This document shows positions 24,654 through 32,321 of a stretch of DNA of 64,000 bases, piece after piece; the first letter of the stretch is position 1; the number at the start of each line of letters is the position of its first letter. The notes under the pieces were generated by a model that was not told the origin of the DNA, did no database searches, and saw only the letters and a program-made list of their open reading frames with translations. The position numbers were made by a program, and so were the translations under genes. Location: the NCBI GenBank assembly GCA_014763715.1, contig JACXUV010000002.1, positions 1-64,000 of the forward strand, in the 5' to 3' direction. The stretch comes from Rhodobacterales bacterium (GTDB lineage Bacteria > Pseudomonadota > Alphaproteobacteria > Caulobacterales > Hyphomonadaceae).

Positions 24654-25787
24654 ATGGCTAACCTCAACACGAAGAACCTTTTGCGCGCGGTTTCTCTATC
24701 CGCCATGATGGCGGTTGTGGCGTGCTCGCCAGGTGGCAAGACCGCAAGCCCGGATGGTGGCGCGCGCCCAAGCGAGGAAGCGCAGACGCCAGCGCCAACA
24801 ATGGCCGAAACCAGCGACGAGCTGATACTTCAGGCGCGGGACTTCATGGAGCCCATCCCGATGGACGCTCCGGCAATCGAAGGCGTCACATCGACCCCTG
24901 AACTGGTCAAACTCGGGCAAGCGCTGTTCTTCGATCCGAGACTTTCTGCCACCCATTCGATCAGCTGCGCATCGTGCCACTATCCTGGTCTCGGCGGTGC
25001 GGACAACTCGCCGTTCTCCGCCGGTTTCCATGGCGAACGTGGTGGCCGGAATGCCCCGACCGTTTACAATGCCGTTTTCAACTTCGTGCAGTTCTGGGAC
25101 GGCCGGGCAAAGGATCTGGTCGAGCAGGCTGGCGGCCCTCTGGTCAATCCCGTGGAGATGGCATCGCCACAGGCGCACGTGACAGAGCAGATTCTCGCCT
25201 TGCCGGGATATTCCCCAATGTTTGCAAAGGCATTTCCCGGGGAGACGGATCCCGTCAGTCTCGAAAATGCGCAAAAGGCCATCGCCGGCTTTGAAGCGAC
25301 CCTGATCACGCCGAACGCACCGTTCGACCAGTTCCTGCGCGGCGATACCAACGCCCTGACAGCGGACCAGAAGGCAGGCCTCACCCTATTCATCGATACA
25401 GGTTGCCTTACCTGTCACTCCGGCGTGAATCTGGGGGGAACAATGTATCAGAAGTTCGGAGTCTTCTCTGATCCGGGCCCTGTCTATCTCCCGCCAGAGG
25501 ACAAGGGACGCGGCGGGGTGACCGGGAACGCAGCGGAAGATTATTTCTTCAAGGTGCCGACCCTGCGCAACATCGTCGAGACAGCGCCCTATTTTCACTC
25601 CGGTTCCGAGCCCGACCTGAAACGCGCCGTCGCGGTGATGGCCGAAGTCCAGCTGGGTCAGACATTGACGCCGGAAGAAGTGGACCAGATCACGGCCTTC
25701 CTCGGCTCGCTGACCGGCGACCAGCCGGAACTGGTTATCCCCCAGCTGCCAATCAGCGACGCCAAATCACCGCCACCGGAAAAATAG
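24654..25787 (+). CDS. Di-heme cytochrome c peroxidase/MauG-type lipoprotein
   Basis: A 377-residue protein. A lipoprotein signal ends with Cys at residue 24 (VVACSP), so it is membrane-anchored facing the periplasm. Two heme c motifs are present: CASCH at 105-109 and CLTCH at 251-255. Flanks such as ALFFDPRLSATHSISCAS, GGRNAPTVYNAVFN and TPELVKLGQ are typical of bacterial cytochrome c peroxidases and MauG relatives, as is the C-terminal PTLRNIVETAPYFHSGS. It probably reduces hydrogen peroxide using a soluble cytochrome. It is divergent from a membrane LuxR-type regulator. Confidence 0.92.
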   Translation: MANLNTKNLLRAVSLSAMMAVVACSPGGKTASPDGGARPSEEAQTPAPTMAETSDELILQARDFMEPIPMDAPAIEGVTSTPELVKLGQALFFDPRLSATHSISCASCHYPGLGGADNSPFSAGFHGERGGRNAPTVYNAVFNFVQFWDGRAKDLVEQAGGPLVNPVEMASPQAHVTEQILALPGYSPMFAKAFPGETDPVSLENAQKAIAGFEATLITPNAPFDQFLRGDTNALTADQKAGLTLFIDTGCLTCHSGVNLGGTMYQKFGVFSDPGPVYLPPEDKGRGGVTGNAAEDYFFKVPTLRNIVETAPYFHSGSEPDLKRAVAVMAEVQLGQTLTPEEVDQITAFLGSLTGDQPELVIPQLPISDAKSPPPEK

Positions 25788-25965
25788 ACACTGTCCAGCC
25801 GGTTTCGGTGGACGACGAGGAAAGCAACCGCCAGAACGGTCTCATCCACGTCTGGAGCGATCACGCGCACTTCAGACAATTGATGGGAGCTGCACTCAGG
25901 AAAGCCGCCTGCACGCCCCTCCACAGGGTTTGCCGGTGGTTAATGTCCGCCACGGCCATTGCCCC

Positions 25966-25994
25966 TTTCATCGCCCGGCCCCTGCCCCTATATT
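25966..25994 (+). promoter_or_regulatory. Putative promoter of ssrA
   Basis: A TATATT (25989-25994) lies 17 bases after TTTCAT (25966-25971), a poor -35. It would start transcription near 26001, where the acceptor piece of tmRNA begins. The 200 bases before it (25788-25965) hold no recognised gene. Confidence 0.45.
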
Positions 25995-26000
25995 GAGGGT

Positions 26001-26320
26001 GTCTTCGGACTATGGCGATAAACGCGCGTGTAATAAGCGGCTCGGACCCGGGGGCGGTACCCGGCGGCTCCACCAAAAGCAGGTTCTCACGGGCCTGCTC
26101 CTGACGGGGCCGAAATAGGATCGACGGACGTGTAAAGACGAGGCCTTCGCCGGATTGGGCCCCCTCAGAAGCCCAAATCAACATAGTTGCAAACGACAAC
26201 TTTGCTGAAGGTGAACTGATGGCTGCGTAAGCAGTCGGATGATTACCGAACTTAACTCCTAGGGTTTCAGACCCCTAGGCGGGGCCCGGAGGCGCCTGGC
26301 AACAGAAGCCTCCACTTTCC
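26001..26320 (+). ncRNA. ssrA: Two-piece (circularly permuted) tmRNA, alphaproteobacterial type
   Basis: tmRNA rescues stalled ribosomes and tags the unfinished protein for proteolysis. The acceptor piece (about 26001-26075) ends in CGGCTCCACCA and has the T-arm CCGGGGGCGGTACCCGG. A processed spacer follows, then the coding piece from 26106, beginning GGGGCCGAAATAGGATCGAC. The 5' GGGGCCG pairs with CGGCTCC of the acceptor piece (7 pairs, one G-U), completing the acceptor stem. GTCTT near 26001 can pair with AAGAC near 26135. The tag frame GCA..TAA lies at 26189-26230. Later hairpins CCTAGGG/CCCTAGG and GGAGGC/GCCTCC close the coding piece. Ends are approximate to about 10 bases. Confidence 0.93.
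26189..26230 (+). other. tmRNA tag-peptide reading frame
   Basis: Resume codon GCA followed by codons giving ANDNFAEGELMAA and TAA. It matches the alphaproteobacterial pattern (ANDNFAE...AA). The C-terminal AA should be read by ClpXP. The SspB adaptor gene is at 30857-31339. Confidence 0.92.
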
Positions 26321-26368
26321 CCTTTCTTGCGGTGATGCGGCCTTGCCAGCAGCGCAGGCGAGCTCTGG

Positions 26369-26797
26369 CTAGTTGTCCAGCTTGTCCAGCTCTTCGCCAA
26401 GTGTGTCCATCAGCTCCGGATGTTCGGACTGAATGCGGACAATGGATGCAGCTACGCGCCCCTGCACTTCGGCCAGTTCGGCAAAGCGGTTGCCGAAGAT
26501 CTGCATGCCCTTGATGCCGGAGATTTCGCCGTCCAGCTCGTCCTGCATCTTGTTCAGGCCCTCGATTGCAACGCTCAGCTTCTTCGCAGCGGCCTTGGCG
26601 CTCGCCTCGTCATTGACGGTCTCCAGCGCGTCGGCAATGCGTGTCATCTCGTTGATATAGGCTTCACCGATGTCATTGGCCGAGGATTTGGCCGTGATGT
26701 CCGCGCCGGTCTTGCCTTCGATGCCGTCCTTGTTTCCGCAGCCTGCCAGCATCAGCGTTGCGGCGAGGCCCGCGGCGGTCATGAATCCCAGTTTCAT
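26369..26797 (-). CDS. Small lipoprotein of unknown function
   Basis: A 142-residue protein. The signal MKLGFMTAAGLAATLMLAGC ends in a lipobox with Cys at residue 20. The mature part is mostly helical (EAYINEMTRIADALETVNDEASAKAAAKK and VAASIVRIQSEHPELMD), acidic and Ala-rich, reminiscent of small envelope helical-bundle lipoproteins. No family is recognised. ATG at 26797 is used because GGGGAC precedes it; an in-frame start at 26833 would spoil the signal. Confidence 0.72.
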   Translation of the reverse strand: MKLGFMTAAGLAATLMLAGCGNKDGIEGKTGADITAKSSANDIGEAYINEMTRIADALETVNDEASAKAAAKKLSVAIEGLNKMQDELDGEISGIKGMQIFGNRFAELAEVQGRVAASIVRIQSEHPELMDTLGEELDKLDN

Positions 26798-26883
26798 TTT
26801 TGTCCCCTGTTTCAAGATTCCGGAGCGGAGCATAAGCCGCCGATCACGACAAGAATGTGGCGCGCGGAAAGCTGTCCGGACAC

Positions 26884-27615
26884 TCAGTCAAGGTCAAGCT
26901 CGGCCGTCACGTTCAGATGGTCGGAACAGATTTCCTCGCCCGGCAAATACTGGTTGAGCGCCAGTCCGCGCCCGGCAAGGATATGGTCATAGGCTTTCTG
27001 CGGGCGCCAGGAAGGATAGGTCGGCGGGGCCTGATGGCCGAACTCCGCCCGCATGTGCTGAAGGAAATCCTCCACGGCACTGGCATGCAGGCCGCAATTG
27101 AAATCGCCCATCACCACCCAGCGCCCATGATGTGGCAGGTGGCTTGCCAGGAAGTCCAGCTGCAGCGCCTGATCCCGCCTGCCCAGGCTGAGATGGACAC
27201 AGGCCACATCGAAGTGCGTCTCCGCCTCCACCGTGGCGATCAGGCAGCCGCGCCCCGGCACCCGGCCCGGTAGTTTCAGGTCGCGGACATTCGACAAGGG
27301 ATACCGGCTGAGGATCGCATTGCCATGGCGTGAGATACCCCGGATCACCCGGTTCTCCTGGATAACCAGATGCGCATGGCCGGACTGTTCGGCAATCGCA
27401 TTTGCCTGACAGCGGAACCCCGCACGGCGCCCGCCCAGGTCCACTTCCTGCAGGCAGACCAGATCAGCCGGACGGATCGTCTCGGCAATGGTTTCCAGCG
27501 TGCTGGTCTTTGCGGCGGTATGCAGAACCTGCCGGTGCACCCGCATCACATAGTCAGTGTAGCGGGCCGTTCCGATGGCAGCCTGTATGTTCCAGGTCAG
27601 CAGTTTGAGAGGCAC
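26884..27615 (-). CDS. Endonuclease/exonuclease/phosphatase (EEP) family protein
   Basis: A 243-residue metal-dependent phosphoesterase fold. The motifs follow in order: LLTWNIQ (Asn of motif 1), DLVCLQEVD (metal Glu), an HGNAILSRYPL motif, VHLSLGRRDQALQ, MGDFN (Asp/Asn) and SDHL (catalytic Asp-His). Homologues act on nucleic acids, phosphoinositides or sphingomyelin; small ones next to phospholipid genes are often annotated as EEP only. It is divergent from the cardiolipin synthase gene (69 bases), a pairing seen often in proteobacteria. Confidence 0.88.
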   Translation of the reverse strand: MPLKLLTWNIQAAIGTARYTDYVMRVHRQVLHTAAKTSTLETIAETIRPADLVCLQEVDLGGRRAGFRCQANAIAEQSGHAHLVIQENRVIRGISRHGNAILSRYPLSNVRDLKLPGRVPGRGCLIATVEAETHFDVACVHLSLGRRDQALQLDFLASHLPHHGRWVVMGDFNCGLHASAVEDFLQHMRAEFGHQAPPTYPSWRPQKAYDHILAGRGLALNQYLPGEEICSDHLNVTAELDLD

Positions 27616-27683
27616 GGGCTTCCTTTGGTGGTTCAGGCAGGTCAGGGTAAGGGCAAGACGTCACGACTTGTCAGGCTGGACAC

Positions 27684-29147
27684 ATGATTCCTCTTCTCAG
27701 TTCCATCCCTTTTATCGTGCACTTCTCCCTCTCGGTCCTGGCAGCAGTCCGCCTGCTTTACCGCAAACTGGAGGTGAACACGACCCTGGCCTGGCTGTTC
27801 CTGCTGTTCGGCCTGCCTGTTGTGGGTGTTGTGCTCTATGTCCTGTTCGGCGACCACCGGCTTGGCCAGCGGCGCATGAAGATGGGCGAACGGCTGCGCA
27901 GCTTCTTCATGCAGGTCTTCAATGTCCAGGAAGCCAGCCTGCCGCCGAATGTGGCGGGCACGCCCCGGTATGAGGCCCTGTCCCGGTCGATCCTGGCGGA
28001 TAGCGGCTTTCCCGTGCTGGCAGGCCTGTCCCCGCAATTCTTCACCGATGCAGGCGAGCTGTATGCCGTGATGCAGGCCGACATCGACGCCGCACAGGAA
28101 AGCATCTGCCTCGAATTCTACATTCTCGACCCGGCAGGACAGGTCGCCAACGTGCTGGCCGCCGTGGAGCGCGCGGCGCAGCGCGGGGTGGACTGCAAGA
28201 TCCTGGCGGATGATTTCGGCTCAAAACCCTTCTTCCGGTCGCACTGGCCAAAGCGGCTGAGGAAGGCTGGCGTCCAGATCGTCCGTTCCCTGCGGGTGAA
28301 CCTGTTCTCCTCCTTCTTCCGCCGGTCTGACCTGCGCAATCACCGGAAGATTCTCGTGTGCGACCAGCGCGTCGGCTATGTCGGCAGCTACAATCTGGCG
28401 GACCCGAAACTGTTCAAGGCCAATCGCGGCGTCGGCCAGTGGGTCGACATGATGATGCGCGTGGAAGGCCCTGTCGTGGACGCCCTCACCTCGGTCTGCC
28501 TGTCGGACTATTTACTGGACAATGTCGGCTACCAGATCAGCCGGGCGGACCTTAATGCCCTGCCGATCGCGCGATGTGCCGAGGCGGGCGAAGGCATACC
28601 GGTCAGCATGCAGGTGCTGCCCTCCGGACCCGAAATGCGCAATTCCACGATCTATGAAGTGCTCGTCTCGACGATCTTCAGCGCCCAGAAACGCCTGCGC
28701 ATCGTCTCCCCCTATTTCATTCCGGACCCCGCCGTGCAGCTCGCGCTCGTCTCGGCGGCCAAGCGCGGGGTGGAGGTCGAGATTATCGTGCCGGAACGGC
28801 TGGATTCGCGGCTCGCCCAGTTCGCCAGCCAGTCCTCCTACAGGGAGTTGCTGCGCGCCGGTGTGCGCCTCATCCGCTATCGCGGCGGCCTGCTGCACAC
28901 CAAGCTTGTCCTGGTCGATGATGAGCTTTCCCTCTTCGGAACGGTGAACATCGACATGCGCAGCTTCTTCCTGAACCTCGAACTGACCATGGTGATCTAT
29001 GATGCGGCCACCAGCGCCACGCTGTGGGAGCATTCGGGCAGTTACCTGCCGGACAGTGTTCCGCTGGATGCGGAGAGCTGGGCGAAGCGCCCCGAATGGC
29101 ACCAGTTCCTGGAGAACATCCTGCGCCTCGCCAGCCCAATCCTGTAA
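27684..29147 (+). CDS. cls: Cardiolipin synthase (phospholipase D superfamily)
   Basis: A membrane enzyme that condenses two phosphatidylglycerol molecules (or related donors) to cardiolipin. Its 487 residues begin with two hydrophobic helices (IPFIVHFSLSVLAAVRLL and LAWLFLLFGLPVVGVVLYVLFG). Two PLD motifs follow: NHRKILVCD (about residue 218) and HTKLVLVDD (about residue 406), each with HxKx4D. The C-terminal VNIDMRSFFLNLE is typical. No substrate-specific domain beyond Cls is seen. It is divergent from the EEP gene. Confidence 0.95.
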   Translation: MIPLLSSIPFIVHFSLSVLAAVRLLYRKLEVNTTLAWLFLLFGLPVVGVVLYVLFGDHRLGQRRMKMGERLRSFFMQVFNVQEASLPPNVAGTPRYEALSRSILADSGFPVLAGLSPQFFTDAGELYAVMQADIDAAQESICLEFYILDPAGQVANVLAAVERAAQRGVDCKILADDFGSKPFFRSHWPKRLRKAGVQIVRSLRVNLFSSFFRRSDLRNHRKILVCDQRVGYVGSYNLADPKLFKANRGVGQWVDMMMRVEGPVVDALTSVCLSDYLLDNVGYQISRADLNALPIARCAEAGEGIPVSMQVLPSGPEMRNSTIYEVLVSTIFSAQKRLRIVSPYFIPDPAVQLALVSAAKRGVEVEIIVPERLDSRLAQFASQSSYRELLRAGVRLIRYRGGLLHTKLVLVDDELSLFGTVNIDMRSFFLNLELTMVIYDAATSATLWEHSGSYLPDSVPLDAESWAKRPEWHQFLENILRLASPIL

Positions 29148-29153
29148 CGGTCA

Positions 29154-30395
29154 CTAGCTGTAGCGCGCTTCCACCTTCGGGCCGTCCTGGCCGCTGGTCA
29201 CCGCCTTCAGGCTGGCTTCCAGGTCGGCGAGATAGGCATCGGCCACGTCGGCATGCTTCGGGCTCAGCATCAGGTGCAGGCTGGGCGGCTCTTTCGTCAC
29301 CGAAGTGAACCAGCCGCGCCGGTAGATCTCGCCATAGACCGCGAAGGCATGGGCTTGCGGATGGTAAAAGGCGACGAGGCCCAGCATCGGATTGCCGACA
29401 ATCCCGAAGCCGAGCCGCTTCACGCCCTCCTCGATCTTCTCGCGCGTCGCGCATACCTGCCCTTGCAGGCGCTTGTAGCCTTCTACGCCCAGCGTGTTCA
29501 TTACGCCCCAGGCGGCAGAGATCGCGCCGCCCGGCCGGGTGCCCGCCAGCGTCGGCGTCTTCATCGGCGCGCCGCTCCACCCCGCCAGATCGAACGGCAT
29601 GAAAGAATAGAGTTCTTCAGAGCGGAACAGCACAGTCGAGGCGCCCTTGGCGCAATAGCCATACTTGTGCAGGTCCGCACTCATCGAATGGACCGCCGGC
29701 ACTTCAAAATCGAAGGCCGGCACCGGCACACCGTTCATCCGCGCGAACGGCGCAAAGTATCCGCCGACGCAGGCATCGACATGCAACCAGACGCCCTTCT
29801 TCGCAGCGACCTCGCCCAGCTCTGCAATCGGGTCGATGATGCCATGCGGGAAGTTCGGCGCCGAGCCGACCATCATCACGGTCGCCTCATCCACTGCCTC
29901 TCCCATCGCAGGCGGATCGGCCTGATAGCTGCCATCTGTCTTCAGCGGCACGCGGCGGATTTCGATATCCATCAAGTGGGCGGCCTTGTCGAAGGCGAGA
30001 TGCGCCGATTGCGGCAGCACGACATTCTGCCCCTCGCGCGGGCGGCCTTTTGCGCGCGCATAATCCCGCGCGGTCTTCATCGCCATGGTGATCGAATCGG
30101 TGCCGCCGGAGGTCATCGCGCCGGTTGACCCTTCCGGTCCGTGCAGCAGGCCGAGGCCCATGCCGATCACTTCCTTCTCCATCTGCGCAAGGCTGGGAAA
30201 GGCAAGCGGGCCGAGACCGTTTTCGGCCATGTACAGGGTGTAGGCTTCCTGCTGGACCTGTTCCACATCATGGCCCGCATTGAAGACGTAGACCGCCGTG
30301 CGCCCGTCGCGCCATTGGGCATCTCCGCCGCCGCGGCTGATCATTTCCTGGCGCACATCGGCCCAGTCACGGCCCTTTTCCGGCATCTGCATCAC
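29154..30395 (-). CDS. PLP-dependent lyase/decarboxylase resembling sphingosine-1-phosphate lyase
   Basis: A 413-residue group II decarboxylase-fold enzyme. Key parts are TSGGTDSITMAMKTARDYAR, VWLHVDACVGGYFAPFARM, and SADLHKYGYCAKGASTVLFRS with the PLP Lys in HKYGY. These are closer to sphingosine-1-phosphate lyase than to amino-acid decarboxylases such as glutamate decarboxylase. It has no membrane helix at the N terminus, unlike eukaryotic S1P lyase. Some alphaproteobacteria make sphingolipids, so a long-chain base degradation role is possible, but no sphingolipid biosynthesis genes are seen here. It converges with cls. Confidence 0.85.
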   Translation of the reverse strand: MMQMPEKGRDWADVRQEMISRGGGDAQWRDGRTAVYVFNAGHDVEQVQQEAYTLYMAENGLGPLAFPSLAQMEKEVIGMGLGLLHGPEGSTGAMTSGGTDSITMAMKTARDYARAKGRPREGQNVVLPQSAHLAFDKAAHLMDIEIRRVPLKTDGSYQADPPAMGEAVDEATVMMVGSAPNFPHGIIDPIAELGEVAAKKGVWLHVDACVGGYFAPFARMNGVPVPAFDFEVPAVHSMSADLHKYGYCAKGASTVLFRSEELYSFMPFDLAGWSGAPMKTPTLAGTRPGGAISAAWGVMNTLGVEGYKRLQGQVCATREKIEEGVKRLGFGIVGNPMLGLVAFYHPQAHAFAVYGEIYRRGWFTSVTKEPPSLHLMLSPKHADVADAYLADLEASLKAVTSGQDGPKVEARYS

Positions 30396-30484
30396 TTATT
30401 CTCCCTCGCCCATTGCTTATATTGGTATTCATACGAGGCGCATGCGTATCGCCCGTACAAAAGCTTAGCCAGAGAGGACGCATC

Positions 30485-30679
30485 ATGTCGAACACTGCTG
30501 ACGAAGGCAAAAAAGACGAGGACAACGGCCAGCCCCCTCCTGCAACCGGCAACATCCGCCCGGCAGGCCCTGAAAACATGGAACATCCACCGGAAGACTG
30601 GGACGAGGTTGACGAGGAAGGCGACGAATCGTTTCCGGCCAGCGACCCGCCTGCCAATTACGACAAGCCCCACGACTAG
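30485..30679 (+). CDS. Small acidic protein with ESFPASDPP motif
   Basis: A 64-residue protein with GAGAGGACG before the ATG. It is acidic and proline-rich, and ends with EGDESFPASDPPANYDKPHD-type sequence; the ESFPASDPP motif recurs in small alphaproteobacterial proteins of unknown function. It is divergent from the PLP enzyme gene (89 bases). It may be an intrinsically disordered regulator or adaptor; nothing further can be said. Confidence 0.7.
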   Translation: MSNTADEGKKDEDNGQPPPATGNIRPAGPENMEHPPEDWDEVDEEGDESFPASDPPANYDKPHD

Positions 30680-30856
30680 GCCGCAAGGCTACTGTCAGGG
30701 CTGCACATAAGGCCACTCCGCCGCCCCACATGCACACCTGCGCGAAGTGCAGCTTTTTGCTCGCGCATTGTGCGAAGGCCGTTGCCGGGGGGCGGGCATG
30801 GGAATATTGTGACGCCTACAACAAGCAAGAAATTTGATGGGGATCAGCACCGGGCC

Positions 30857-31339
30857 ATGACGGATTATATCGGTTACGAAGCGCTCACACAGGCAGCCAT
30901 GCGCGGCGTCGTCCGCGAGGCGCTGAAGCGCGCGAAAACGAATGGCGGCCTGCCCGGCGACCATCACTTCTACATCACCTTCCGCACCAAGGCCCCCGGC
31001 GTGCGGATGGCCGATTACCTGGTCGAACGCTTCCCCGTCGACATGACCATCGTGGTTCAGCACCAGTTCTGGGACCTCGAAGTCCATGACGGCCATTTTG
31101 AAATCATCCTGAAATTCTCCGGCGTGCCGCAGCACCTGTTCGTGCCCTATGCCGCGATCACGCGCTTCGTCGATCCGTCCGTGAATTTCGGCCTGACCTT
31201 CGAATCGCAGGACAAGGACGCGGCCGTCATCGCGCCCGCCACGGCCCTGGCTGAAACGAATGACGAAGCCGGCGAAGACGCCGCCCCGGCCAGCGATGCC
31301 GGAACGGTGGTGAACCTCGACGCCTTCCGCCGCAAATAG
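30857..31339 (+). CDS. sspB: SspB-type protease adaptor
   Basis: A 160-residue protein of the alphaproteobacterial SspB family that binds ssrA-tagged proteins and hands them to ClpXP. The substrate-binding fold covers about residues 1-115 (DYIGYEALTQAAMRGVVREAL, HFYITFRTKAPGV, QHQFWDLEVHDGHFEI, PYAAITRFVDPSVNFGL). The acidic linker ends in the ClpX-binding tail TVVNLDAFRRK. The matching tmRNA is encoded at 26001-26320. ATG at 30857 fits the family start. A thioesterase gene follows within 10 bases. Confidence 0.93.
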   Translation: MTDYIGYEALTQAAMRGVVREALKRAKTNGGLPGDHHFYITFRTKAPGVRMADYLVERFPVDMTIVVQHQFWDLEVHDGHFEIILKFSGVPQHLFVPYAAITRFVDPSVNFGLTFESQDKDAAVIAPATALAETNDEAGEDAAPASDAGTVVNLDAFRRK

Positions 31340-31348
31340 GCCGGACGA

Positions 31349-31807
31349 TTGTCAGAGACTGAAAAGCCCCGCATCAGCGACGCTGACATGCTGGCCCGCT
31401 TCCAGGGCTCGAAGAAGCGTCCCCCCTGTTCCGACACGCTGGGCATGAAGCTCATCGAAGTCGAACAGGATGCCATGCGCATACGGATGGAATTCGACGT
31501 CAGCCCCTCCTTCGCCAACCCGACCGGTGCGGTACAGGGGGGCTTCATCTCCGCCATGCTGGACGAAGCGATGAGCACTTGTGTCATCATCGCCTCCAAC
31601 GTCACCATGACGGCCCCGACGCTGGAAATGAAGACGAGCTATCTTTCCCGCCTGATGCCCGGCAAAGCCTATGTCGATGCCCGCATCCTGCGGCTCGGCA
31701 AATCCGCGGCCTTCATGGAAGCGGAATGTTTTGACCCGGACGGAAAGACGGTCGCCAAGGCCTCCGCAACCGCCATCCCGATGCCGTTCAAACGCCTCGA
31801 CAAATGA
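31349..31807 (+). CDS. PaaI-family hotdog thioesterase
   Basis: A 152-residue acyl-CoA thioesterase of the hotdog fold. Its signatures are NPTGAVQGGFISAMLDEAMS, with the catalytic D/E in the central helix, and APTLEMKTSYLSRLMPGKAYVDARI. PaaI relatives release CoA from phenylacetyl-like or other acyl-CoAs. The start is TTG at 31349, as no ATG fits better; the first in-frame ATG would remove about 13 residues. It directly follows sspB and overlaps the next thioesterase by 4 bases. Confidence 0.85.
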   Translation: MSETEKPRISDADMLARFQGSKKRPPCSDTLGMKLIEVEQDAMRIRMEFDVSPSFANPTGAVQGGFISAMLDEAMSTCVIIASNVTMTAPTLEMKTSYLSRLMPGKAYVDARILRLGKSAAFMEAECFDPDGKTVAKASATAIPMPFKRLDK

Positions 31808-32244
31808 GTTTCGACAAGCGCGCCTACTGGCAGGACATCCTGACCAATCCGGACACGCGCACGCCGTCGATGGATTTCACGTCGTTCGAGCTGCTGGGCT
31901 TCGATGAGGCCGAAGGCTGGACCGAGGGCGCCTTCTGCCTGCCGAGGGAAGCCACCAATCCCGGCGGCAATGCGCAGGGCGGCTTCGTCACCGCCATGCT
32001 GGACGAAGTGATGAGCATTGCCGGCTCCATTGTGCAGGATGGCCCCGCCATGGCGCCGACACTGCAGATGACGGTCAGCTTCATCCGCCCTGTACCCGTC
32101 GGCCAGCGCCTGATCGGGCGAGGCGAAGTGGTGCGGCGCGGCAAGGCGGGCATCTTCACGCAGGGCTTCCTGCGCGACGAAGACGGCAAGCTGCTCGCCC
32201 AGGCCACGGCCAGCTGCATTCCCCGCGTCCTTGAGTGGAAGTAG
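31804..32244 (+). CDS. PaaI-family hotdog thioesterase, second copy
   Basis: A 146-residue hotdog thioesterase similar to its upstream neighbour: NPGGNAQGGFVTAMLDEVMS and APTLQMTVSFIRPVPVGQRLIGRGEVVRRG. The start ATG overlaps the previous stop (ATGA), which points to translational coupling. Two adjacent paralogues followed by a P450 gene suggest a common acyl-CoA-related task, but the substrate is unknown. Confidence 0.87.
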   Translation: MSFDKRAYWQDILTNPDTRTPSMDFTSFELLGFDEAEGWTEGAFCLPREATNPGGNAQGGFVTAMLDEVMSIAGSIVQDGPAMAPTLQMTVSFIRPVPVGQRLIGRGEVVRRGKAGIFTQGFLRDEDGKLLAQATASCIPRVLEWK

Positions 32245-32321
32245 GCTGACGCCGCGACACCCGCGCCAACCCGTCTGGCCTGTGTTATCCTCCCGGAAAA
32301 AGAAAAATACCGGAGGAAACA

